Positions 1 through 7,655 of a stretch of 7,655 nt of DNA are shown piece by piece. The position numbers were made by a program, and so were the translations under genes. Under the pieces are notes generated by a model. That model had not been told where the DNA came from. It did not search any database and saw only the letters and a list, made by a program, of their open reading frames with translations. The DNA is from an uncultured bacterium. Its GTDB lineage: Bacteria > Bacillota > Clostridia > Oscillospirales > Oscillospiraceae. Each line of letters starts with the position of its first letter. Positions within the stretch are counted from its first letter, which is position 1. The stretch spans positions 1 through 7,655 of the forward strand of contig CAJMQD010000034.1 in assembly GCA_905215425.1 (NCBI GenBank). The letters are read 5' to 3'.

Positions 1-402
1 TTTCTGTTATTACAATTCCATTGGCAAGATTTACTAAGCAAAAGCTTGTTCCTTAATCTGTTGTTTATAATACGAGGCAGTGATGAAAAAGTCAACTGAC
101 AAATCCGTCAAATTTATCTGCGCATATTTATTTAAAATATCCAACGCCGAACTGGACAGGAAGAGGGAGGATTCGAGCGCAGCTTAACGGACAAACTGAG
201 CGAGGCTTCAAACAGGCTCAGATGATAGGGCGGGCCGAACACGAGTCCAAGCGTTCCGGCATAAGCGGATCGAGAGAATACGCGAATGAGATTCATCCCT
301 GACTGCATTCCAGCCAGGCCGATGTTGAAACATAGAGAGGCAAAGCAAAAGCGAACTGCATCGGAACGACGCCTGGAGAAGTGTATCTCAAACTGCGTTT
401 GG
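1..402. other. Gene-poor upstream region, no confident feature
   Basis: About 400 bases hold no gene I can assign. The first 140 bases are clearly AT-rich; the rest is mixed. Both strands have frequent stops. The longest frames are a 34-codon ORF on the plus strand (83-187) and a 58-codon frame on the minus strand (132-308), neither with recognisable motifs. A TATAAT hexamer lies at 66-71 but has no good -35 hexamer at the usual spacing. Minor inverted repeats are CTGAGC/GCTCAG (196-201 and 216-221) and CAAAC/GTTTG (389-393 and 397-401). None is followed by a T-run, so they do not look like terminators. I compared it by eye with the conserved signatures I know for tmRNA, RNase P RNA and group II introns and saw no match. 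It may be a decayed gene, an unknown small RNA or plain spacer. Confidence 0.6.
83..187 (+). CDS. Candidate small ORF, 34 aa, unknown
   Basis: An ATG at 83 opens 34 codons ending in TAA at 185-187. A GAGG sequence lies 5 nt before the ATG, and a GTG directly precedes it in frame. The predicted peptide begins with a basic MKKSTDKSVK segment, has a short hydrophobic stretch (VKFICAYLF), and ends with a charged tail. A TATAAT at 66-71 lies just upstream, but if it is the -10 box the transcript would start near 77-79 and miss the Shine-Dalgarno-like bases. I do not recognise the product. A frame this short is expected by chance, so this is only a possibility. Confidence 0.15.
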   Translation: MKKSTDKSVKFICAYLFKISNAELDRKREDSSAA

Positions 403-457
403 TTGACTTGTTCCGTAAGAACGTCTATACTGGTCTAAAAAGTTTCGATTTGAGATA
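384..457. repeat. 9-bp inverted repeat flanking the promoter
   Basis: TATCTCAAA at 384-392 is the exact reverse complement of TTTGAGATA at 449-457. The two arms bracket the promoter and the expected transcription start. The core ATCTCAA occurs again at 489-495, directly beside the left arm of the leader hairpin. This is directly visible; a role as a binding site is inference. Confidence 0.6.
403..431 (+). promoter_or_regulatory. Sigma-A-type promoter of the recombinase gene
   Basis: TTGACT (403-408) and TATACT (426-431) are separated by exactly 17 nt. Each differs from the consensus -35 and -10 hexamers by one base. Transcription would start near 438. The spacer contains GTTC-cgtaa-GAAC (410-413 and 419-422), a small dyad that could serve as an operator. 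The -35 box lies inside a GTTGACTTGTT motif that recurs inverted downstream. No other comparable promoter is visible before the recombinase gene. Confidence 0.65.
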
Positions 458-495
458 GGGGGTGCAGGGGGAAGGCCCTGTTTTGGAAATCTCAA

Positions 496-527
496 CAAGT
501 CAACAAAATAAAAATTTTGTTGACTTG
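496..527 (+). repeat. Perfect 14-bp inverted repeat, 4-nt loop, in recombinase leader
   Basis: Arms 496-509 (CAAGTCAACAAAAT) and 514-527 (ATTTTGTTGACTTG) are perfectly complementary and separated by AAAA. RNA from the promoter at 403-431 would fold here into a long AT-rich hairpin. No T-run follows on either strand, so it is not a standard terminator. If translation starts at 573, the hairpin is in the 5' untranslated leader; if at 462 or 483, it lies within the first codons. It could also be read as a symmetric site for a tyrosine recombinase, with 12-bp arms around an 8-bp centre. Confidence 0.9.
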
Positions 528-572
528 AGTGGAGGCTTATTCCCGAATTTTGGCCCTTCCTCCGGTTTGTAC

Positions 573-1619
573 ATGGATTTCCGCGCGGAAGCTCCTGCGA
601 TCATCCGTGATTTTTTAGTGTATCACGAGACGATTCAAGCACATTCTAAACGCACGATTGATGAATACTACCTGGACCTGCGCAATTTTTTTCGCTTTTT
701 AAAGCTGGACCGGCGGCTCGTCTCTACGGACATGCCCTTTGACCAGATTTCTATTCAAGACGTCGATCTGGCCTTTGTCCGGTCCGTAACGCTCCAAGAT
801 GTCTATGCCTACATGAGCTACTTGTCCCGCGACCGCATTGTTCACCCCAGCAGCTCCGATGAGCATTACGGCCTGAACGCCGCCTCCCGGGCCAGAAAAA
901 TCGCCGCGATCCGTTCCTTTTATAAATATTTGACGACCAAGGCCAAGCTCCTGGCGGAAAACCCGATGCAGGATCTGGAGTCCCCCCGACTGAAGAAAAC
1001 TCTTCCTCGCTACCTGAATCTGGAAGAAAGTCTCTCCTTGCTGAACCATGTAGAGGGCGCCAACCAGGTGCGGGATTACTGTATCTTGACCCTGTTTCTC
1101 AACTGCGGCCTACGTATTTCTGAGCTTGTGGGATTGAATGTAACAGATGTTCGAGACGATCAACTCCGTGTTTTGGGCAAAGGCAATAAGGAGCGTATTC
1201 TCTTTCTGAACGATGCATGCCAGAAAGCCATTCAAGACTGGATGATAGAGCGAAATATGATTACTCTGGTCAATGAAAATGCCCTGTTCGTCTCGCCCAC
1301 CCGCCGCTGTCGATTGTCCAAGGCTGCGGTCCACAAACTGGTGAAGAAGCATCTGGCAGATGCAGGACTGGACAGCTCCCAGTACTCCTCCCATAAATTG
1401 CGGCACACGGCGGCCACCCTGATGCTGCAAAACGGCGTAGATGTGCGCACCCTGCAAGAGGTTCTTGGACACGATCATTTGAACACAACTCAGATTTATA
1501 CCCACGTGGACAGCGATGACCTGCGTATCGCAGCAAAAGCGAACCCGCTGGCATCGGTCAAAAAGAAAAAGGCGGAGAAAGCGACCGAAAAAATAACAGA
1601 AACCGAAGAAAAATCATAA
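573..1619 (+). CDS. Tyrosine recombinase, XerC/XerD-like integrase family
   Basis: Site-specific DNA recombinase that cuts and rejoins strands through a covalent 3'-phosphotyrosine. From the ATG at 573 the product is 348 aa. An N-terminal SAM-like core-binding domain covers about residues 8-125 and a catalytic domain about 145-325. All expected catalytic residues are present: R181 (GLRISEL), K203 (GKGNKER), H274 and R277 (HKLRH), H300 (LGH) and nucleophile Y309 (TTQIYTHV). The N-domain looks some 30 residues longer than in E. coli XerD, and the C-terminus ends in a Lys/Glu-rich tail from about 328. I chose ATG 573 because it puts the core-binding domain at the usual distance from the N-terminus, but no Shine-Dalgarno precedes it. 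In-frame alternatives are GTG 462 (385 aa) and TTG 483, the latter 7 nt after GGGGGAAGG. It stands alone and converges on malQ. It may be a chromosomal Xer protein or an element integrase; no phage genes are adjacent. Confidence 0.93.
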   Translation: MDFRAEAPAIIRDFLVYHETIQAHSKRTIDEYYLDLRNFFRFLKLDRRLVSTDMPFDQISIQDVDLAFVRSVTLQDVYAYMSYLSRDRIVHPSSSDEHYGLNAASRARKIAAIRSFYKYLTTKAKLLAENPMQDLESPRLKKTLPRYLNLEESLSLLNHVEGANQVRDYCILTLFLNCGLRISELVGLNVTDVRDDQLRVLGKGNKERILFLNDACQKAIQDWMIERNMITLVNENALFVSPTRRCRLSKAAVHKLVKKHLADAGLDSSQYSSHKLRHTAATLMLQNGVDVRTLQEVLGHDHLNTTQIYTHVDSDDLRIAAKANPLASVKKKKAEKATEKITETEEKS

Positions 1620-1632
1620 TTAACGGTCAAAA

Positions 1633-1672
1633 CGCCCCCTGTTTTCGGCTTTTAGGCCAAAAACAGGGGGCG
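1633..1672. terminator. Bidirectional intrinsic terminator between recombinase gene and malQ
   Basis: Left arm 1633-1649 (CGCCCCCTGTTTTCGGC) pairs with right arm 1656-1672 across a 6-nt loop (TTTTAG): 13 continuous pairs, one C/A mismatch, then 3 more pairs. On the minus strand the stem is followed at once by TTTT and later by a second T-rich run, a good terminator for malQ. On the plus strand it is followed by a pyrimidine-rich tract (CTCTTTGCTCTTTG...), a weaker but plausible terminator for the recombinase gene, whose stop is 13 nt before the stem. Confidence 0.88.
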
Positions 1673-1707
1673 CTCTTTGCTCTTTGTTCTTTGTTCTGTG
1701 TTCTCTA
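1673..1707. repeat. Short tandem 7-mer repeat beside the terminator
   Basis: Five 7-nt units lie in a row: CTCTTTG, CTCTTTG, TTCTTTG, TTCTGTG and TTCTCTA. The first three match closely and the last two are degenerate. The tract fills the space between the terminator stem and the malQ stop codon (complement of 1710-1712). On the malQ transcript it is purine-rich. It may act as the plus-strand terminator tail, or simply be slippage-derived spacer. Confidence 0.7.
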
Positions 1708-1709
1708 TC

Positions 1710-3197
1710 TCAACGACGGTTCAGACGCTGATAGGTGCGGGTCTCCTCCCGGAGCCGCCGGGCCAGAACCGGGCCGTAGCTGCCCGGCAGCGTGCGCCAT
1801 TCCCAGTTTCCGCTGGTGGTAGCGGGGTGGTTCATGCGCCCCTCACTGCCCAAGCCAAGCAGATCCTGCAGCTGGATTACCGCCAGATCAGCGGCGGAGG
1901 CCCAGGCGGAACGGATCATCCCCCAGTGGTACCCCTCTCGCTCAGACAGACGCAGATAGTCCTTGGCATACTCCACCTCACAAGGCGCAGCGGAACGCAT
2001 CCAGCCTTGAATGGTGTCGTTGTCGTGGGTGCCGGTGTAGACCACACAGTGGGGTGTGTAGCAATGGGGCAGATAATCACTGCCATTTTCCCTGTCTGCA
2101 AAGGCGAACTCCAGCACCTTCATGCCGGGATAGCCTGTTTCCCGCAGCAGCTGCCGCACAGAGTCCGTCAGATAGCCCAGGTCTTCCGCGATAATGTCTT
2201 TCTGCCCCAAGGTCTGCTGTACTGCGCGAAAAAAGTCGATACCGGGCCCTTGGCGCCACTGGCCGTTCCGCGCAGTGGTGTCTTTGGCCGGGATGGCATA
2301 ATAAGCATCGAAGCCTCTAAAATGGTCGATGCGCAAAGTATCATACAGGCGGAACTGAAACGCGATGCGGCGCAGCCACCAGGCATAGCCCTCCCCTTTC
2401 ATCCGTTCCCAATCGAACAGCGGGTTGCCCCACAGCTGACCGTCGGCGGAAAAGGCATCCGGCGGACAGCCGGCCACCGCCTTAGGGCGGCAATCCTCGT
2501 CCAGTTGAAACTGCTCCGGAGCGGCCCATACGTCGGCACTGTCTCCTGCCACGTAGATGGGCAGATCACCGATCAATGTGATCCCGCGACAGTTGGCATA
2601 CTTTTTCAGGGCATCCCACTGCCGGAAAAAGAGGTACTGTACACAGCTCCAGAATTCGATTTCGGCGGCCAACTCCTGCCGGGCGTGCTCCAGGGCCGCC
2701 GGATGCCGCAGGCGCTCCTCCTCCGGCCACTCCTGCCAGGACACACCGCCGTGGCTGCGTTTCAGCGCCATAAACAGCGCGTAGTCCGGCAGCCACTGGG
2801 CATTTTCCTGGGAAAATTGAGCCACCCTCTCCCCTTCCCGTGCCCATAGCCTGCGACAGGCTAAACGCAGTACGGAATAACGGTTCTGATACTGCCGGGC
2901 ATAGTCCACCCGAGCGGGGTCATTCCCCCAATCCAAATTCCGATACTCCTCAGGAAGCAGCAGATCCTGGGCCGCCAATTCGTCCAGATCAATGAAATAG
3001 GGATTCCCCGCATAGGAGGAAAATGCCTGATAGGGAGAATTTCCATAGCTGGTGTGGCCGATGGGCAGCAGCTGCCAGCAGCTCTGCCCCCCATCCGCCA
3101 GAAAATCAACAAAGTCCCGGGCCGCCCGCCCCATGGTTCCGATACCATAGGGAGACGGCAGAGATGAAATGTGCATCAGGACTCCAGCGCGCCGCAA
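1710..3197 (-). CDS. malQ: 4-alpha-glucanotransferase (amylomaltase, GH77)
   Basis: Cytoplasmic disproportionating enzyme that transfers alpha-1,4-glucan segments between malto-oligosaccharides, releasing glucose, in maltodextrin and glycogen metabolism. With the start chosen here it is 495 aa, normal for compact bacterial MalQ. It opens with the typical RRAGVLMHISSLPSPYGIG segment, followed by QLLPIGHTSYGNSPYQ. The GH77 catalytic triad is intact: nucleophile D291 (RIDHFRGF), acid/base E338 (IIAEDLG) and D392 (THDND). I chose TTG at 3197-3195 because AGAGGTGG lies 5 nt upstream. The GTG at 3206-3204 would add three residues but sits inside that Shine-Dalgarno sequence. The gene follows the carboxylate transporter by 20-30 nt, so the two are probably cotranscribed, and it ends at the bidirectional terminator. 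No other glycogen or maltose genes are in the window. Confidence 0.97.
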   Translation of the reverse strand: MRRAGVLMHISSLPSPYGIGTMGRAARDFVDFLADGGQSCWQLLPIGHTSYGNSPYQAFSSYAGNPYFIDLDELAAQDLLLPEEYRNLDWGNDPARVDYARQYQNRYSVLRLACRRLWAREGERVAQFSQENAQWLPDYALFMALKRSHGGVSWQEWPEEERLRHPAALEHARQELAAEIEFWSCVQYLFFRQWDALKKYANCRGITLIGDLPIYVAGDSADVWAAPEQFQLDEDCRPKAVAGCPPDAFSADGQLWGNPLFDWERMKGEGYAWWLRRIAFQFRLYDTLRIDHFRGFDAYYAIPAKDTTARNGQWRQGPGIDFFRAVQQTLGQKDIIAEDLGYLTDSVRQLLRETGYPGMKVLEFAFADRENGSDYLPHCYTPHCVVYTGTHDNDTIQGWMRSAAPCEVEYAKDYLRLSEREGYHWGMIRSAWASAADLAVIQLQDLLGLGSEGRMNHPATTSGNWEWRTLPGSYGPVLARRLREETRTYQRLNRR

Positions 3198-3210
3198 GGA
3201 GACCACCTCT
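3198..3210 (-). promoter_or_regulatory. Ribosome binding site that decides the malQ start
   Basis: On the minus strand the bases read AAAGAGGTGGTCTCC directly before TTG at 3197. AGAGGTGG (3210-3203) closely matches the anti-Shine-Dalgarno complement, with 5 nt to the TTG. The GTG at 3206 is part of this element and lacks a well-spaced site of its own, which favours TTG initiation. Rare start codons usually lower translation. Confidence 0.6.
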
Positions 3211-3226
3211 TTCTCTTATATATTTG

Positions 3227-4495
3227 TTACCCGACCAAGTGAACTAAAATACCGCCTATAGTAAGCATCAATGCGCCGCAGCCTCGGGTAATGATCTGAG
3301 CAAAGGGCAGCAGCTCCATGCGGTGAGCCCCGGACAGCACAGCCACGTTGCCGCTTCCGCCCATATTGGTGCTGCACATGCCGCATACCGCACTTTCCAG
3401 CGGATAGAAACCGATCAGCTTTCCCGCCCCGGCCGCTACCCCAGTGATGACCAGCTCCACCACCAGAACCGTGAGGAAATAGTACAGGGTCATATTGTGG
3501 GAGATGGTTTCAAGATCAATAAGCGTTACGCCAATGCCAAATAGGGCCGCTGCCGTCCACACCTTGATGGCGAAATCGCCCCAGTGACAGGTAGCGTCCT
3601 CAAGCTGCTGCGGCATGAGCCGCAGCGTCTTTACCGCAATGATCAGAATGACCATCCATGCGTAGACAGGGATGACCGGGAAAAAGCGGCGGCACAGTTC
3701 CCCCAAGGCATAAAAGCCGAGGGAGAGCAGCAGCCCTGCCATCATGGATGCCAAAGTCGGTTTCCCGTGCTCCACCTGGCGGGGCGGTTGACCGTCGTTT
3801 ACCAACTGGCCGTTCCCGGTCAACTCCGGCCGGCGCTGACCAAGATTGTTCAGCAATCCGGCAAAGACAATGGCCAAACAGTTGCCCAGCACAGTAGCGG
3901 GCGCCATTCGGGTGAGAATGTCTCCGGAGTCCACGCCTAATACCTCCGAAAAGGTCTGGGAGAGCGGAACTGTACCCGCAGTCATGCCGCCGCTGGTCAT
4001 GGGCACGGCAATGTATAGAATATTATCCCAGAAACTGCTGCCGCCCAGTACGCCCATCAGGCCGCACACCATCACACCGGAGAAAATAGACACCAACCCC
4101 ACAGGCACCAGGCGCACGGCCCCCTTCAACAGCAGGCCGCGGTCAATGCTGAACAGGCTGCCTGTGATCAGGGCAGAGATGTAAAAAATCAAAAACCCCT
4201 GCTGATTGACAAAGCTGTCCATCAGTTGGGCGGCCCCCACAGGGATCAGACCGCTGTATCCCAGGAGCGCTCCGCCGAAAATACATACCACAGAACCGCC
4301 CAGATAGGTCTTGACCACGGGAATGGTGTTGCCCAGCTTACTCAGCCCCTCCCCCAGCACCATCAGCAGCAGAAAGGCCCCCACCAGGTTGGGCGGGACG
4401 CAGTCCAACACCATACAGAGCAGCGTCAGGGTCAGCGCTAAAAGGTAAACGGGCAGGGGCAGACTTGCCACCGTCGGCAGCGGTTTTTTATCCAT
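3227..4495 (-). CDS. 2-hydroxycarboxylate transporter (CitS/CitP/MaeN family)
   Basis: Integral membrane secondary transporter that takes up or exchanges citrate, malate or related 2-hydroxycarboxylates, usually with Na+ or H+. It is 422 aa, close to the family norm, and strongly hydrophobic throughout except for a polar loop at about 217-247. That loop splits it into the two halves expected for this fold. Family signatures are SGGMTAGTVPLS (168-179) in the first half and NMGGSGNVAVL (377-387) in the second, followed by QIITR with R404 in the place of the conserved substrate-binding arginine. The first motif reads GGMT rather than the usual GGxG; the second keeps GGSG. I chose the ATG at 4495 because GAAGGGG lies 5 nt before it; the frame stays open upstream to an ATG at 4576 with no good site. 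It starts 104 nt after ligA and precedes malQ closely. The exact substrate cannot be told from sequence. Confidence 0.92.
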   Translation of the reverse strand: MDKKPLPTVASLPLPVYLLALTLTLLCMVLDCVPPNLVGAFLLLMVLGEGLSKLGNTIPVVKTYLGGSVVCIFGGALLGYSGLIPVGAAQLMDSFVNQQGFLIFYISALITGSLFSIDRGLLLKGAVRLVPVGLVSIFSGVMVCGLMGVLGGSSFWDNILYIAVPMTSGGMTAGTVPLSQTFSEVLGVDSGDILTRMAPATVLGNCLAIVFAGLLNNLGQRRPELTGNGQLVNDGQPPRQVEHGKPTLASMMAGLLLSLGFYALGELCRRFFPVIPVYAWMVILIIAVKTLRLMPQQLEDATCHWGDFAIKVWTAAALFGIGVTLIDLETISHNMTLYYFLTVLVVELVITGVAAGAGKLIGFYPLESAVCGMCSTNMGGSGNVAVLSGAHRMELLPFAQIITRGCGALMLTIGGILVHLVG

Positions 4496-4539
4496 TGGAA
4501 CCCCTTCATTTCTCTCTGAACTCGGGGCTTCCATCAGGA

Positions 4540-4557
4540 TTCCCGCCCGTTCGGGAA
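4540..4557. repeat. Small inverted repeat between ligA and transporter gene
   Basis: TTCCCG (4540-4545) and CGGGAA (4552-4557) form a 6-bp stem with a 6-nt loop in the 104-nt spacer. No T-run follows it on the minus strand, so it is not a convincing terminator for ligA. I also see no good promoter hexamer pair for the transporter in this spacer. Read-through from ligA is therefore plausible. Confidence 0.5.
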
Positions 4558-4599
4558 GAAAGCTTGATGAAAGCACCCCAAAAATTCTTTGTATTTCCT

Positions 4600-7226
<2,627 letters not shown>

Positions 7227-7243
7227 ATTTGATGGTATATCCT

Positions 7244-7655
7244 CTATTGCTTGGTAACCTCCAGATAGGCGTCCGGGACCTGACCCACAATAATCGTCTC
7301 CGCAGCCAGCAGCCGGGTGACTACTGTGGTCTCCAGCATTCCTCCGGGCAGCATAACCTGCACCGGAACTTGAAGCTCCAGCCAAATCCGATGTCTGGTT
7401 TGATTCACTCCGGCGCTGTCGAACTCACTGTCAAAGGAGGCCTCCACCGTCCCCACCCACAGAGAGCGCAGCTGGATAGACGGTCCGCACCCCCAGAACA
7501 GGTCCAAGTGCAGCAAGCTGCCCACGGGGACGGCCAATCCGGCCGTCCGTAATCCGCGCACAGCCTCTAAAACAGAAACTTCCAGTTCTGCCCGCAAGCG
7601 GTTCATTTTAAGCGTATCAGCGGTCAGACTGACGATCTGTCCGTCGTTTCCCCGC
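7244..7655 (-). CDS. yunB: Sporulation protein YunB, C-terminal part (cut by window edge)
   Basis: The C-terminal 136 residues of a YunB-type sporulation protein are visible; the frame is open to the right edge, so the gene starts outside the window. The ATG at 7606 is internal, because the codons before it also fit the family (NDGQIVSLTADTLKMNRLR). Further family-like segments are PSIQLRSLWVGTV, GVNQTRHRIWLEL, and the C-terminal AETIIVGQVPDAYLEV. In Bacillus subtilis yunB is expressed in the mother cell under sigma-E and is needed for normal sporulation; its molecular function is unknown. The gene leads into vanZ and ligA with short or overlapping junctions. Its presence supports a spore-forming host. 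Confidence 0.88.
   Translation of the reverse strand, partial: RGNDGQIVSLTADTLKMNRLRAELEVSVLEAVRGLRTAGLAVPVGSLLHLDLFWGCGPSIQLRSLWVGTVEASFDSEFDSAGVNQTRHRIWLELQVPVQVMLPGGMLETTVVTRLLAAETIIVGQVPDAYLEVTKQ

Larger units (their letters stand above)
402..527. repeat. Three copies of a GTTGACTTG motif
   Basis: GTTGACTTG occurs on the plus strand at 402-410 and 519-527, and inverted (CAAGTCAAC) at 496-504. The first and the inverted copy match over 11 bp: GTTGACTTGTT at 402-412 against AACAAGTCAAC at 494-504. The first copy contains the -35 box of the recombinase promoter. Eleven base pairs is the size of one XerC or XerD binding arm, so these could be binding sites for the recombinase encoded next to them. 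That link is inferred only from size, symmetry and position. Confidence 0.6.

Noticed and set aside
132..308. A 58-codon frame on the minus strand in the gene-poor region
   Set aside because: No well-spaced ribosome site, no promoter, no recognisable motif, and the length is expected by chance.
496..527. The perfect inverted repeat as the chromosomal dif site
   Set aside because: Firmicute dif sites have a conserved asymmetric 28-bp pattern with a 6-bp centre; this sequence is fully symmetric and does not resemble it.
496..527. The same inverted repeat as an intrinsic terminator
   Set aside because: The stem is AT-rich and no T-run follows on either strand.
1677..2849. A 390-codon open frame on the plus strand opposite malQ
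   Set aside because: It is antisense to malQ with all catalytic residues intact; its translation resembles no family and it begins in the 7-mer repeat.
4540..4557. Small hairpin as the ligA terminator
   Set aside because: Only 6 bp, with no T-run after it on the minus strand.
7227..7385. N-terminal extension of the VanZ protein by 53 residues
   Set aside because: It would overlap yunB coding sequence, and its Gly/Ser/Ala-rich translation looks like an out-of-frame reading of yunB.

Overview
The window looks like chromosomal DNA from a spore-forming member of the Clostridia, most like the GC-rich Oscillospiraceae/Ruminococcaceae group. The evidence is a YunB sporulation gene, an NAD-dependent LigA, gram-positive-type Shine-Dalgarno sites, and GC-rich genes beside AT-rich spacers. 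This placement is inferred from gene content and composition; no phylogenetic marker was compared.

Layout. Positions 1-440 carry no gene I can support. The stretch is AT-rich at first, then mixed, with one weak candidate small ORF (83-187). A good sigma-A-type promoter (403-431) then drives a plus-strand tyrosine recombinase of the XerC/XerD/integrase family. Its control region is full of short repeats: three copies of a GTTGACTTG motif, three copies of ATCTCAA, and a perfect 14-bp inverted repeat with a 4-nt loop. The recombinase gene converges on a long minus-strand gene run. The two meet at a strong hairpin (1633-1672) that can terminate transcription in both directions.

The minus-strand run, in transcription order from the right edge, is: yunB (5' end outside the window), a VanZ-family membrane protein, ligA, a 2-hydroxycarboxylate transporter of the CitS/MaeN family, and malQ (4-alpha-glucanotransferase). 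The yunB-vanZ gap is 17 nt. vanZ and ligA overlap as ATGA. A 104-nt spacer without a convincing terminator separates ligA from the transporter gene. The transporter-malQ gap is 20-30 nt, depending on the malQ start. The set could be one transcript or two (yunB-vanZ-ligA and transporter-malQ). The functions are mixed: sporulation, envelope, DNA replication and repair, organic-acid uptake and glucan metabolism. I see no shared pathway.

Most of the window is ordinary housekeeping sequence with intact catalytic residues. The part that deserves a second look is the repeat-dense leader of the recombinase gene (about 384-530), which may be an autoregulatory or recombination site. I see no tRNA, rRNA, CRISPR array or insertion sequence.
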